A stretch of DNA of 64,000 nt, taken from assembly GCF_003863965.1 (NCBI RefSeq), contig NZ_RRCN01000001.1, forward strand, positions 1,041,042 through 1,105,041, in the 5' to 3' direction. The notes under the pieces were generated by a model. That model searched no databases, was not told where the DNA came from, and was given only the letters and a program-made list of their open reading frames with translations. The DNA is from Paenibacillus oralis. Its GTDB lineage: Bacteria; Bacillota; Bacilli; Paenibacillales; Paenibacillaceae. The position numbers and the translations under genes were made by a program. Positions 43,797 to 52,135 of this stretch are shown piece after piece (position 1 is the first letter of the stretch; each line of letters starts with the position of its first letter).

Positions 43797-44472
43797 AGAA
43801 ATACTTCAAATCATAAGTTATTTTAACTGTACCAATAGAATCCTCTTCGCCACCCTCGATTAACCAAAATTCAGCTATTTTCGATGATTGATCGACGTGT
43901 CGGCATCTAAAAGCAACACCTGTATCCGCTTCAAGCATTATATCCGCCCCGGGAGCAATTCCAAATAGTGATAATGCTTGATTTTTATCTTTGTATATCT
44001 CGCCGGTCCCGTAAAACGTAAACCGCACTACCTTTCCATCAATGAAAAGAAATTCATGGTTCCCGCTTTGATATGTCCAGGTAATTGCTTCATAGGTCTG
44101 GCCGTTGGAACTATCATATTTCCATTCCTCTTTAGATTCCGGTTCGCCCATAATTTTAATCAATTCATCCGGTGATATCCTACTAAATTTATTTGCGTCA
44201 AGTATCATTGGTGTTTCTTCGTTTTGGTTACTAACAATTGTCGATACAGCTTTGTCCCCAGTCCCGTTAATTATGAGAGAGACAACCAAAAACAAAATAG
44301 AAGAAGCCAAAAGATACAACGTACTTTTCCCTTTTGTTTTGGAGGGCTTCTTAGAAAGCTTGGCTGCCAACCATACAAAAAATAATACTATGGTTGCTAT
44401 TGATGCGAGCGACCATAAAATCATAAAGAAGTAAAACAAATAGTCCTCCCCCTTATAGTCGGATATACCCAT
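43795..44472 (-). CDS. Membrane-anchored cargo protein inserted in the tail operon (moron-like)
   Basis: This 225-residue protein has two membrane helices (about 15-40 and 50-67) and an extracellular domain of about 150 residues. The domain contains RISPDELIKIMGEPESKEEW and two strands around GNHEFLFIDGKVVRFTFYG, similar in pattern to outlier-lipoprotein folds. It has no tail-protein features and lies between the tail chaperone and tape measure, where phages normally have nothing. It has its own terminator and a poor ribosome site. A superinfection-exclusion or host-surface role is possible. Confidence 0.75.
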   Translation of the reverse strand: MGISDYKGEDYLFYFFMILWSLASIATIVLFFVWLAAKLSKKPSKTKGKSTLYLLASSILFLVVSLIINGTGDKAVSTIVSNQNEETPMILDANKFSRISPDELIKIMGEPESKEEWKYDSSNGQTYEAITWTYQSGNHEFLFIDGKVVRFTFYGTGEIYKDKNQALSLFGIAPGADIMLEADTGVAFRCRHVDQSSKIAEFWLIEGGEEDSIGTVKITYDLKYF

Positions 44473-44500
44473 GATATTACCATAATTTTACGGAGAAAGC

Positions 44501-45078
44501 TTATTTTCGTTTAATTTTAGCAGTTTCTTTTTTCTCTTTGTCGATCCGAACATCAATAGCAGCTATAACAAAGGCCCGTTCCCTACGGGGAAGGGCCATA
44601 TATTCGCTAGGCCATTTGCGAAACTTGTGGAGGGTATAGTAGGCATAATTCGCCTCTGGATCGCCCTCCACAATTAGTTTTTTGCTTCTTCAACAAGTTC
44701 GCTCATTTCAACGTCAAAGCCAGAAAGTTCGGTGATTTTTTGTACCAAGGTCGCCAATTCTCCAGCCAAGAGAACACGTTTAACGTACTCTTCTGGTGAG
44801 GATACTCCCAACTTTTTGATACTATCTGCATTTTTAAAATCCGGGTTAATCGTGTTGTTAATCGCTACATGCAAATTGAATTTTCGGCTGTCGAATTCGA
44901 CCTTTTTCTTACCAACTTGAGTTGATCTCTTTCGGATATCTTCGAACTCTTCTTCCGTCATGGCCTTGATGGTGAATTTCAACGGACTCCCATTTTCATC
45001 TTTAAATCGTGGCGAAATGACAACATCCTCCGTCACATCGTCAATTGGGTTTGCGTTCAGAAATTCTTGTAAATTCAT
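44501..45078 (-). CDS. Tail assembly chaperone, -1 frameshift product (G-T type)
   Basis: A -1 shift at the slippery heptamer 44683-44677 joins the 134 residues of the short form to 58 more, giving 192 residues. The added part begins LIVEGDPEANYAYY, continues KWPSEYMALPRRERAFVIAA, and ends at TAA 44503-44501. The extension has no start codon or ribosome site of its own and starts exactly at the zero-frame stop. This is the arrangement of lambda G/GT and of XkdN in PBSX-like phages. The fused form recruits tape measure during tail assembly. Confidence 0.88.
44674..45078 (-). CDS. xkdN: Tail assembly chaperone, short form (XkdN)
   Basis: This 134-residue zero-frame product ends ELVEEAKN. It opens MNLQEFLNANPIDDVTEDVV and contains FTIKAMTEEEFEDIRKRS, typical of XkdN proteins. 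It coats the tape measure during tail building. The gene lies between the tube and the tape measure, as expected. Confidence 0.9.
   Translation of the reverse strand: MNLQEFLNANPIDDVTEDVVISPRFKDENGSPLKFTIKAMTEEEFEDIRKRSTQVGKKKVEFDSRKFNLHVAINNTINPDFKNADSIKKLGVSSPEEYVKRVLLAGELATLVQKITELSGFDVEMSELVEEAKN
44677..44683 (-). promoter_or_regulatory. -1 ribosomal slippery heptamer A AAA AAC
   Basis: Read leftward in frame, GCA AAA AAC TAA carries the classic X XXY YYZ heptamer directly before the stop codon. The downstream 30 bases are moderately GC-rich (GTGGAGGGCGATCC) and may help slippage. Confidence 0.85.
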
Positions 45079-45098
45079 ATATAATTCCTCCTATTTAA

Positions 45099-45572
45099 TT
45101 AATTTGTAGGTTGTATCGTGTTAAATTGGTCGAGAACATCGTAATCTTCAAACGTAAATGGAATTTCTTCTTCAAGCATATCGTCGCTGGTAGCGTCAAA
45201 CCGCGCTGCTATAACGCTGTCAATATTGCAATTTTTCAGAACCACAGTTTGCTTACCGCTACCACTCCCGGGTTGTTCGTTGACAACCTGTAGATCAAAC
45301 CAAAAATCTTCCCCGGTCTTTACATAGTCTCTCATGAGTTGTCGAAATACAGACGAAATATAATAGATCGTCAGCGTGCCGGAACCAGACCACCCAGCAG
45401 AGCGTTGCGGTGTACTGGTGCGGCCCAAAACAGGGACGTCAACTTTGTTTTTCTCAATTGTAGATTCCAGCGTCTTAGCATAGAACAATTCTTCTACCCG
45501 ACCGTTAATGGTCACGAATGCCTTGGCTTGCTTGCCACTAACGGCATCTTTAACATTAAAAAATCCTGCCAT
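45099..45572 (-). CDS. xkdM: Tail tube protein (XkdM)
   Basis: This 157-residue major tube protein of the XkdM/DUF2001 family has GRVEELFYAKTLESTIEKNK near residue 30 and SGTLTIYYISSVFRQLMRDY near residue 65. It forms the inner tube inside the sheath encoded just upstream, 13 bases apart. Confidence 0.92.
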   Translation of the reverse strand: MAGFFNVKDAVSGKQAKAFVTINGRVEELFYAKTLESTIEKNKVDVPVLGRTSTPQRSAGWSGSGTLTIYYISSVFRQLMRDYVKTGEDFWFDLQVVNEQPGSGSGKQTVVLKNCNIDSVIAARFDATSDDMLEEEIPFTFEDYDVLDQFNTIQPTN

Positions 45573-45585
45573 GTATTATCCCTCC

Positions 45586-46914
45586 TTAGCGGACCGTGAC
45601 GGTCATGTATAATTTTTCCATGCTATCAGTAGGCTGAATTGCAAGGTTAGCAATTACCGAATCGGCATCATTTCCCGGCAATACATCGATATCATTTTGA
45701 GAATCGAAGTTTTGAATAGCGCCCAGGCCTTGCAGCGTATCTAGATAGGCGATTACAGATGCTTTATATAAGTTCCGGCCATCTGCATCGTTGTTAACCT
45801 TGCCGATGAAATTTGTTTCAAAGTTGCTTTTTAGATCGTTCGCAATAGCATCGAGCGTACGAACCACCCGATTCTTGCTAAATGCTTTACTGCGATCAAC
45901 CGTGTACGTAGTAAGCGTGTTAATATCCTGTTCAATCCGCACAACGCCGTTTGAAGCGGTTAGCACCAATTCGCCGTTTTGCAGGGCGTCAATGATCTGG
46001 CTATTAGAGTATCTTGGGTTTGTATCCACGGCATTCGAAATGATCGCATAAGTCAGCGACTCATTAACGTTTGCTGCGGCCTCCATTGCGGCGATTTCCC
46101 ATAACAGATAGATTGGATCAACCGTCAATCCATCGGACGTCACTACGCTGTTTTTAAGGCTTATAACACCCTCGTAATCCGATTGTGGGTAGTTGTAGAG
46201 AACCGTTTGGAACTTCTTGCCCTCGTCCTCTCTTAAGCGCTTTGTAAAAGCCACAGCGAGTTGTTTGACGCTTGAATCGTCTGTCGGGATACCAAGGACA
46301 TTAAAAGTTTCAGATTCAAAAGCCGTGAAAGCATCCGTCCACTCTCCCATGCCCCCCGTTCCTGCCGTGCCATTTTCGAGCGGCGTTCCTGCGGTCGCCG
46401 CGAGCGCCCCGGTCCCTGCAAAGTCTACAAAGTCATTGGACACTACCTGATCAGCTGTAGCAGCAACCTGGGAGGCAACCGTTTCACCATCCAAAATCGT
46501 GTTAACCGTAAATGTTCCAGGCAAATCAATATTGGATTGGATTGCAATTTGCAAATCATTTCCACGCAAACCGCCATATTTAGCCGTTGCTGTGAGATTG
46601 CCGATTGCTGCCGAGGCTTTTGTCGCGCCCGTTGCGCCAAGCCGATAGATTAAAACCTTGTTAGCGTGCGATATTGCCGCTGTAATGTGCCGGATACGTG
46701 GGTCCGTAGGGTAAAACCCGATTAATTTAAGCGAATCCTCCATAAAAGATTCAGCCTCAAGTGTAATAACGCCGTTTTTACCCCAAGGCAAAGGTGCCGG
46801 AAAAGCTACTGTACCGCGATCACCGACCGTTACGCCTTGTTGCGCTTGGGACTTGAAGTTGATATAAACGCCTGGTCTTACTTTGTTCTGTACTTGCCAA
46901 GTTCCGCCAGCCAT
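45586..46914 (-). CDS. xkdK: Tail sheath protein (XkdK)
   Basis: This 442-residue contractile sheath subunit starts MAGGTWQVQNKVRPGVYINF and carries the sheath N-terminal FPTDPRIRHITAAISHANKV segment. A conserved C-terminal core (VRIEQDINTLTTYTVDRSKAF) mediates sheath interlocking. Its presence makes this a myovirus-type element. Confidence 0.95.
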   Translation of the reverse strand: MAGGTWQVQNKVRPGVYINFKSQAQQGVTVGDRGTVAFPAPLPWGKNGVITLEAESFMEDSLKLIGFYPTDPRIRHITAAISHANKVLIYRLGATGATKASAAIGNLTATAKYGGLRGNDLQIAIQSNIDLPGTFTVNTILDGETVASQVAATADQVVSNDFVDFAGTGALAATAGTPLENGTAGTGGMGEWTDAFTAFESETFNVLGIPTDDSSVKQLAVAFTKRLREDEGKKFQTVLYNYPQSDYEGVISLKNSVVTSDGLTVDPIYLLWEIAAMEAAANVNESLTYAIISNAVDTNPRYSNSQIIDALQNGELVLTASNGVVRIEQDINTLTTYTVDRSKAFSKNRVVRTLDAIANDLKSNFETNFIGKVNNDADGRNLYKASVIAYLDTLQGLGAIQNFDSQNDIDVLPGNDADSVIANLAIQPTDSMEKLYMTVTVR

Positions 46915-46916
46915 AT

Positions 46917-47114
46917 TTATTTAACCCCCTTGCTTTTAAATGTCTCAATCGCCTTATTAGCAGCCTCCACGGTGTATTCCTTGCCGTCTGTCAGAGCAAC
47001 GGAAAGAATGTCCTTGTCCACGCCTTTGAACTGCTTAGAGGCCAAGATTTGTTCCTTAGAAAACCCGTCTGTGGCTACTTCTTCAACTTGTGTTTCAGCC
47101 TTTTTAGTTGTCAC
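46917..47114 (-). CDS. Small protein upstream of the sheath gene
   Basis: This 65-residue protein starts MTTKKAETQVEEVATDGFSK and is charged and helical. Its C-terminus (TVEAANKAIETFKSKGVK) suggests a small binding helix, as seen in short phage proteins of this position. It overlaps the preceding gene by 11 bases. Confidence 0.65.
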   Translation of the reverse strand: MTTKKAETQVEEVATDGFSKEQILASKQFKGVDKDILSVALTDGKEYTVEAANKAIETFKSKGVK

Positions 47115-47538
47115 TGATTAATCCCTCCTGGACATCTAGTTCCTGCATTTTCGGAATATCCGGCGCGGGCTCCCAAACAAGAAAGTTGTAATTTACGAAG
47201 AAATGGAGAACTTCGTCCACGATTTCGAAGTTCATTTCTGAACCCCGAACCAACACGTCATTAACGTTGATTTGCTGTAATACGCTTGTTAGGCGCTCGG
47301 CCATGTCGTAATAGTCCTCATTCGCCCGATCTACGCCGTAATAGCGCACCGCAAAGGGGTGAAGACGCATGTACCGTCTGCCCAACTCTTGCGTGTGTTC
47401 AGGCTCGAGCAGGCGCACAAAAAAACAAGGCGGATTTAAGCCCTGTTTAATCTCTTCGCCCATTATTCGGATATCAGGAAAGGCAGTGTCTAAGGCGGCA
47501 TGTACGGCATATCGAGCGGTATTAAATGTCACTTGCAC
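47104..47538 (-). CDS. Tail terminator/completion-type protein
   Basis: This 144-residue protein has the DUF6838-like or tail-terminator pattern: alternating helices and strands, with PPCFFVRLLEPEHTQELGRR near residue 35 and DEVLHFFVNYNFLVW near residue 105. Its position between the HK97-gp10-like gene and the sheath supports a role at the head-tail joint. Confidence 0.75.
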   Translation of the reverse strand: MQVTFNTARYAVHAALDTAFPDIRIMGEEIKQGLNPPCFFVRLLEPEHTQELGRRYMRLHPFAVRYYGVDRANEDYYDMAERLTSVLQQINVNDVLVRGSEMNFEIVDEVLHFFVNYNFLVWEPAPDIPKMQELDVQEGLISDN

Positions 47539-47542
47539 GGCA

Positions 47543-47947
47543 CTACCTCCCCAAATATCTCGTAATAAACTGGTCCATTTTTCTCTTCATGATCACTGGC
47601 AATTCTCGCTTTAGTTCCTGATTCGATATTTTCATCATGAACCGGCCCTCTACCCAGCCCTTATGGTTCGCCGTGCGGTGTCCGTATTCGATGTATGCGG
47701 AGTAATACACCGGATTGAAAACCTCGATTTCAGCCCCGGCGTCCGTGATCACTACTTGTCCAATTGTCCAACTACGCCGAAGTTCCCCGGTGTCAGCCGG
47801 TGTGCGTGGGACCACCTTAGCCAGTAAACGGTTGGCTAACTCAATGACGCATTCACGCATAAATCCCGGGAACGCCTTGTGCATCTCTTTAAGGTTGTCC
47901 CGAAACTTTTTGAACTCCGAAAAATCAAAGTTGCCCATTTTAGCCAT
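47543..47947 (-). CDS. HK97 gp10-like neck protein (YqbI type)
   Basis: This 134-residue protein has the gp10 family segments LANRLLAKVVPRTPADTGEL and NPVYYSAYIEYGHRTANHKG. Such proteins complete the neck before tail joining. ATG 47947 overlaps the upstream stop (TAATG). Confidence 0.85.
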   Translation of the reverse strand: MAKMGNFDFSEFKKFRDNLKEMHKAFPGFMRECVIELANRLLAKVVPRTPADTGELRRSWTIGQVVITDAGAEIEVFNPVYYSAYIEYGHRTANHKGWVEGRFMMKISNQELKRELPVIMKRKMDQFITRYLGR

Positions 47948-48342
47948 TACGCCCACTCCTTGCGTTCCAACGAAACCTCTTGATGCGTAGGATAAATAAA
48001 CGGCTCACCGGCGGAGTATTTCCGTGTTGCTGCGATTGGCTCCCATCCCGCTGCCGTCATTCGGCCCCGGGTCACTTCTAACATGTCGCCTTGCAAAATC
48101 TCCACTTCCGGCGCTATGAACAGTTTGGTTTCGTATAAAATATCGTTTTGCGCTTCGGTTTGCCCGTTACGCCCGAGTGCCTTTTGAGAGATGCGGCAAG
48201 GTTGATCAGAGTATACCGGCATGGGTACAAGCTTCGTTGTCTTGGAATTTGGGTCTTTAACCTCTTGATAGCGATAGATGGTTGCTCGGTCTGTGTATGT
48301 CGTTTCTATAGCTGCTCGATAGTCGGTAAAGTTTATACTCAT
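47947..48342 (-). CDS. Head closure protein (YqbH type)
   Basis: This 131-residue beta-rich protein includes DRATIYRYQEVKDPNSKTTK and a strand-rich region EILQGDMLEVTRGRM typical of head-closure Hc1/gp16-like proteins. It lies between the gp6-like connector and the gp10-like protein, as expected. Confidence 0.8.
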   Translation of the reverse strand: MSINFTDYRAAIETTYTDRATIYRYQEVKDPNSKTTKLVPMPVYSDQPCRISQKALGRNGQTEAQNDILYETKLFIAPEVEILQGDMLEVTRGRMTAAGWEPIAATRKYSAGEPFIYPTHQEVSLERKEWA

Positions 48343-48346
48343 AGCA

Positions 48347-48727
48347 TCACCACTTCATCTTTCGCCAGCGGTAAAGGTCTGCCCTGTAATCAAAAACAAC
48401 CTGATCGATTACACTTTTACTTGTTGCCGTCAATCCACTCTTAGACGCTGGCCCTACAGATGTATCCCCGATTTTTATATTCAGTCCGCTACTATTCGCA
48501 TCACCGCCGTATTTTTGAGGCTGCTCGATCCGCAAAACGTCGATAACCATGCTCGCCCAAACATAAATAAGTGCGTCTGGTATGTCTCTACGATTACAGA
48601 TATTTAAAATACGCCAACCAATTTCCGTGATATAGGAATTGATTAGCGTATCATCTGTGTCGTCGGTGATTTTCAGGCGAGCTTTGACGATCCCTAGCAC
48701 TTCGGCTTCTTGTTCTTGCCTTGTCAT
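48347..48727 (-). CDS. Head-tail connector, gp6/YqbG type
   Basis: This 126-residue helical adaptor has DTLINSYITEIGWRILNICN and a C-terminal VIDQVVFDYRADLYRWRKM. It resembles the DNA-packaging adaptor family that extends the portal ring. Confidence 0.8.
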   Translation of the reverse strand: MTRQEQEAEVLGIVKARLKITDDTDDTLINSYITEIGWRILNICNRRDIPDALIYVWASMVIDVLRIEQPQKYGGDANSSGLNIKIGDTSVGPASKSGLTATSKSVIDQVVFDYRADLYRWRKMKW

Positions 48728-48741
48728 TAGATCACCTCAAT

Positions 48742-49227
48742 TCACGCCTTCAAAGCGGCAATCACGCTGTTTAAAAGTGTAGCAACATCCTGTATTGATG
48801 CTGTTGCTGGAGTGGCTATAGGCGTTAATGCTGCAATCTGTGTCTTTGAGGCCAAGGCAGACACTGCGCCTGCGGCATTAACGGCCTGCGCAGCAACGCC
48901 GTCAAGCTTTGTCTTGTCCGCACCACTCATAAAACCCGCTGCGCTTGTTGTTGCCGCCGTGTGAGTGTGATTCCCCGCTGCCGCTGTCGCCGCCGTGGTT
49001 CCGATTGTAGGGGGAAATGTTGACGGCTTGCCCGTAACACCGTTCCAAGCTACAGCGTCAGACGTACCAGCAAAAGGAGCCTTGGCATCGGGAGCAAACA
49101 TTTCGGTTGTTATGCTTCCGGGTGCTGGCGTTCCTCCACTTCCACCTGTGGGCAACGGAGTGTCAGGGGTAACGGTGATCGCTTTTCCCTGCTCTCGGTC
49201 GTAATACTGCAAAATTACCTTTTCCAC
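48742..49227 (-). CDS. Head fibre-like protein
   Basis: This 161-residue Ala/Thr/Gly-rich protein starts with GTG 49227. After a short N-terminal strand it has a proline-rich spacer and the fibre repeat GNHTHTAATTSAAGFMSGAD, followed by KTKLDGVAAQA, then a C-terminal helix. The layout resembles phage head-fibre (phi29 gp8.5-like) proteins. It lies right after the capsid gene region. Confidence 0.72.
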   Translation of the reverse strand: MEKVILQYYDREQGKAITVTPDTPLPTGGSGGTPAPGSITTEMFAPDAKAPFAGTSDAVAWNGVTGKPSTFPPTIGTTAATAAAGNHTHTAATTSAAGFMSGADKTKLDGVAAQAVNAAGAVSALASKTQIAALTPIATPATASIQDVATLLNSVIAALKA

Positions 49228-49231
49228 ATCA

Positions 49232-49399
49232 TCACCCCTCGATGATTCCGGCTTTTACAAACGCCCTTCTTTCCTCTTCGTCAACTTCGATTTCTTCGCC
49301 GATTTTATAGCGTTGCTTATTATATTTAATGTTTTTAAGCAACGTCACTTTGCTAGCTTTTGGCTTCCTGGTTTGCTTCTCTTCTCTTACTTCTTCCAT
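49232..49399 (-). CDS. Small capsid-region protein
   Basis: This 55-residue charged protein starts MEEVREEKQTRKPKASKVTL, with GGAGG upstream of ATG 49399. The C-terminal segment YKIGEEIEVDEEERRAFVKA resembles small phage proteins of the DUF7210 kind. It lies between the capsid and head-fibre genes, five bases before the latter. Confidence 0.65.
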   Translation of the reverse strand: MEEVREEKQTRKPKASKVTLLKNIKYNKQRYKIGEEIEVDEEERRAFVKAGIIEG

Positions 49400-49445
49400 C
49401 TTTCAAACACCTCCATAAATAAATCAGGAGAGGGGTTACCTCTCC

Positions 49446-50498
49446 TTATGCTCCTGCGACTTTAGCAACGAAAATCGTGTCGATTGTTTCGAAGGAAGGT
49501 AAGCAAATCTGGCTGACGATGGTTTCGACGTTCACTGGATGCGGTTCCTTGACGGTTGTGATCGCAACCCCAGTGTTTACAATTTGCACTTCTGCGACCG
49601 TTCCGCCACTCATAAGGTCAGCCTCTTCCGGCGTTGTCCCGTAATACAGGTTGCCAAGGTTTCCATCGGGAATAAGTGTGAAATAGTCGTCTGGATAGAA
49701 CAATTGAGCAGCGCCGCCAACCTCAAGAGCGAACTTCTTGTTATAAACCGCTACAGTAATGCCGAGCTTGCTCATGAGGTATTGTTGCAGCATAGAATCC
49801 GTCAAGATGATGTTTTGACCGCCTGCCGGGTTCATGTCCAAACGAATCGTTTTGTTTGCCAAGAGGTAATTCCAGGTTTTGCGCGTGCAGATAGCCCGAG
49901 CAGGGCGAACGCCGGTATCGTCCTCTACGGTATCCTGCCACGTGCGGATGTCGTCTACTGGATTAGAGTCAGGATCGTTCCATTGGGCCGTACCGGCAAG
50001 AGTTTCTTGGTGCGATGCAGGCATTTTGTAATCATAATCGTAATTCAGTCGATTTGCCGAAATTGAAATTTTACCAGCGGAAAGAAGCTGCATAATCATC
50101 CGCTCAGAAATAACCCGCGCACCATTAACCAGATTCGTTGCATCATCATAAACCCGATTGATTACAGGCATCAGGTATTGGGAATTCGTCGAATCCATCA
50201 ACCGCAGGATGTCCTGGCGTTCCTTTTCTCCGACACGCATTGCTTCGCGGAAGAAAGGCATTTCGGTATCAATTTTGTTCAGTCCGATACGATCCCGCAA
50301 AGTTGCTTTCGCATCAAATTCAGAAGGTTTGAGTGATACCGGCAACCCGTTGAAACCTTTAATCCAACTCAAATCCAGACCAAGTTGTTTCCGCGCAGGG
50401 AACAACGTCTCCCCAAGGTAAGGGATCTGATTAGAACCATTGCTTTCATAGTACGTTGCGATATTTTTCGCATTGATAAGATCAAAAATAGTAGGCAT
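49446..50498 (-). CDS. Major capsid protein (gpE family)
   Basis: This 350-residue major head subunit is of the HK97 fold, capsid protein E family. Characteristic parts are YLGETLFPARKQLGLDLSWI near residue 27, MPFFREAMRVGEKERQDI near residue 80, and the acceptor VVYNKKF-like strand TVAVYNKKFALEVGG near residue 250. GGAGAG precedes the ATG. Confidence 0.92.
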   Translation of the reverse strand: MPTIFDLINAKNIATYYESNGSNQIPYLGETLFPARKQLGLDLSWIKGFNGLPVSLKPSEFDAKATLRDRIGLNKIDTEMPFFREAMRVGEKERQDILRLMDSTNSQYLMPVINRVYDDATNLVNGARVISERMIMQLLSAGKISISANRLNYDYDYKMPASHQETLAGTAQWNDPDSNPVDDIRTWQDTVEDDTGVRPARAICTRKTWNYLLANKTIRLDMNPAGGQNIILTDSMLQQYLMSKLGITVAVYNKKFALEVGGAAQLFYPDDYFTLIPDGNLGNLYYGTTPEEADLMSGGTVAEVQIVNTGVAITTVKEPHPVNVETIVSQICLPSFETIDTIFVAKVAGA

Positions 50499-50512
50499 TC
50501 AGTTTCTCTCCT

Positions 50513-50872
50513 TTACTTAATGAATGTGATTTGTTTGAGTGCCGTAATCGCTGCCGCAGCAGGCGCTACAGGCAATTTATTAAGATCGATAAAACCGTGA
50601 ATGATTGCATCGCCCGGAGCCGGGCCATATGTTACATCCGTGTCGTTAAACAGAACCCCTTCTGATGTTGCGTCATTAGCCGCTACGGCCTTCTTCGTAG
50701 CGTCAGCAATAAAACCTCCGCCTAGGATTGTCCCAGCAGGCACAACCTTTCTGCCGTTTGCATCCGGCGTCACACCCGCATCATCTACCGTCACGGGCAA
50801 GGCTACGTAGTGATCAGGAAACTTAATAATTTGTTTTGGTGTGCCATAAGTGTTTTCAACAAATTTACTCAT
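50513..50872 (-). CDS. Capsid decoration protein candidate
   Basis: This 119-residue beta-rich, low-charge protein lies between scaffold and capsid genes, the usual slot for a gpD-like head stabiliser. GRKVVPAGTILGGGFIADAT and VLFNDTDVTYGPAPGDAIIH are typical of such decoration proteins. It is assigned by position and composition. Confidence 0.75.
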   Translation of the reverse strand: MSKFVENTYGTPKQIIKFPDHYVALPVTVDDAGVTPDANGRKVVPAGTILGGGFIADATKKAVAANDATSEGVLFNDTDVTYGPAPGDAIIHGFIDLNKLPVAPAAAAITALKQITFIK

Positions 50873-51519
50873 GCTTTTTGCCCTCCAAAGTATAGGTTTT
50901 GTGCTTCTTGCATTTTGTCGCTAGATTGCTTGTTTTGAGCGGCTAATTGCTTGCCAAACTCACCGCCCTTATCGCCTTTGTCGTTATTGGCGCCGCCGCC
51001 ATTAAACGGTTTGAATCCGACGAATGTCGTTTCGTTTGAGTTTTCAGGGACAAAATAAAAACCCTTGCTTTCCTGCAAGGATTTGTACTGATCATCAAAG
51101 CCGCTTTTGATATTGCCGGTTTCGTCAAGCTCAATTTGATCAAACTTAAACTCATTCAGCACATTGTCCATTGCGTTCTCATGTACTTTTCCGACAAGTT
51201 TGAGTTTTAGCGCCGTCTTGAGTTGCAATTCCTTAGCCTCTTTTTGGTATTTATCTGCTGCCTCTTTATTGGCATCTTGCAACTCTTTGATTTTGGCTTT
51301 AAGTTCCTCGTTGTCGCCTGCCGACTTTTTCAGTTCCTCAAGTTGTTTGTCTCGCTCTTTTAGGTCGGCCTCGATTTTTTTCTTTGCTGCGTTTACTTCG
51401 TCCCATTTATCCTTGGGGAAATGACTGCCATCAGAAACGATTGCGATTTTGTGCTTATCACCAGCCTTTTCAATGACTTGCTTGTAAAGTTCTTCGCCTA
51501 ACAATTCTTTCAAATCCAT
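50869..51519 (-). CDS. Phage scaffold protein (GP20/DUF4355 type)
   Basis: This 216-residue protein starts MDLKELLGEELYKQVIEKAG. It has a long coiled coil (residues 40-105, ERDKQLEELKKSAGDNEELK) and a short basic C-terminal capsid-binding helix. It directs procapsid assembly and is then lost. It overlaps the decoration gene by four bases. Confidence 0.9.
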   Translation of the reverse strand: MDLKELLGEELYKQVIEKAGDKHKIAIVSDGSHFPKDKWDEVNAAKKKIEADLKERDKQLEELKKSAGDNEELKAKIKELQDANKEAADKYQKEAKELQLKTALKLKLVGKVHENAMDNVLNEFKFDQIELDETGNIKSGFDDQYKSLQESKGFYFVPENSNETTFVGFKPFNGGGANNDKGDKGGEFGKQLAAQNKQSSDKMQEAQNLYFGGQKA

Positions 51520-51611
51520 CTACTCCATCTCCCTTGATGTTTGTTTACGTGTTACACCTCACGCATGGGGTTACGTTCGTTTAACCCACGAACCTTTAAA
51601 GAGGGCAAATT

Positions 51612-51643
51612 AAAAGGGCCGAAGGTAGTCTCAACCTCGGCCC
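51612..51643 (-). terminator. Intra-operon terminator between the 90-residue gene and scaffold
   Basis: GGGCCGAAGGT (51616-51626) pairs with ACCTCGGCCC (51634-51643), and the leftward transcript then reads UUUUAAUUU. It may tune the ratio of upstream packaging genes to the abundant head genes. A promoter for the scaffold should then lie in 51520-51611, but I could not define it. Confidence 0.7.
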
Positions 51644-51645
51644 GG

Positions 51646-51918
51646 TTACGCTGTAACTTTTGTATATCTCGCTTCAAATGCTGCTTGTGTCATAACAAAC
51701 AGCTTGCCTTCTGTGTTCTTGACAATAAACTCTCCGACATTCGCAACCAAAACATCCAATGCGTTGCGAATAACGCGAAGCTTCAAGCCGCTTGGAGTAT
51801 AGTCAATAGAAATCGGTAAGCCCACAAATCCAACGATTTCCTGGATGTGAGTTGGTTCCATTCCTTCAAACTTGATCGCCTGTACCGGAATGCATTCTTG
51901 ATAGTTTTCAACTGGCAC
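51646..51918 (-). CDS. Small prophage protein related to the 60005-60274 gene
   Basis: This 90-residue protein starts with GTG 51918, with AAGGAGG 8 bases upstream. The pattern VQAIKFEGMEPTHIQEIVGF, GEFIVKNTEGKLFVMTQAAF and FEARY parallels the phage protein at 60005-60274 ([30 protein letters not shown]). Both probably share one small fold found in many Firmicute phages. It lies downstream of the MuF gene; an immunity role is conceivable but unsupported. Confidence 0.7.
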   Translation of the reverse strand: MPVENYQECIPVQAIKFEGMEPTHIQEIVGFVGLPISIDYTPSGLKLRVIRNALDVLVANVGEFIVKNTEGKLFVMTQAAFEARYTKVTA

Positions 51919-51942
51919 TCTAATCACCTCCTTTTAGCATAT

Positions 51943-51972
51943 AAAAAGCACCCTCGCCGTAGCGTGAGTGCC
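51943..51972 (-). terminator. Terminator after the MuF toxin region
   Basis: GCACCCTCGC (51948-51957) pairs with GCGTGAGTGC (51962-51971) with one mismatch, and U5 follows leftward. It marks the end of the packaging/MuF transcript segment just after the 53-residue gene. Confidence 0.72.
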
Positions 51973-51973
51973 T

Positions 51974-52135
51974 CTATTTTTCATCTTTGAGCACGCCGAT
52001 TTTCTTCAATTGCTCTCGGAATCGTTCTTTATTCTCCTTTTGTTCCTTTTCTGGAACATCGTTGTAACCGATTATTTTGGGCTTGCCCAGGTCGTTCCAT
52101 CTTGGATCGGAAAACTTTTTCTTATCGTTGCTCAC
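51974..52135 (-). CDS. Small charged protein coupled to the MuF toxin gene
   Basis: This 53-residue protein starts MSNDKKKFSDPRWNDLGKPK. GTG 52135 overlaps the MuF stop as GTGA. It is highly charged and helical at the C-terminus (KEQKENKERFREQLKKIG). As the gene directly after a MuF/ADP-ribosyltransferase fusion, and cut off by a terminator, it is a candidate partner or immunity protein. At 53 residues it is small for an immunity protein. Confidence 0.6.
   Translation of the reverse strand: MSNDKKKFSDPRWNDLGKPKIIGYNDVPEKEQKENKERFREQLKKIGVLKDEK

Noticed and set aside
44501..44676. Apparent broken gene fragment downstream of the 134-residue tail gene
   Set aside because: It is in the -1 frame directly after an A AAA AAC heptamer and codes for a typical tail-chaperone extension, so it is programmed frameshifting rather than a pseudogene.
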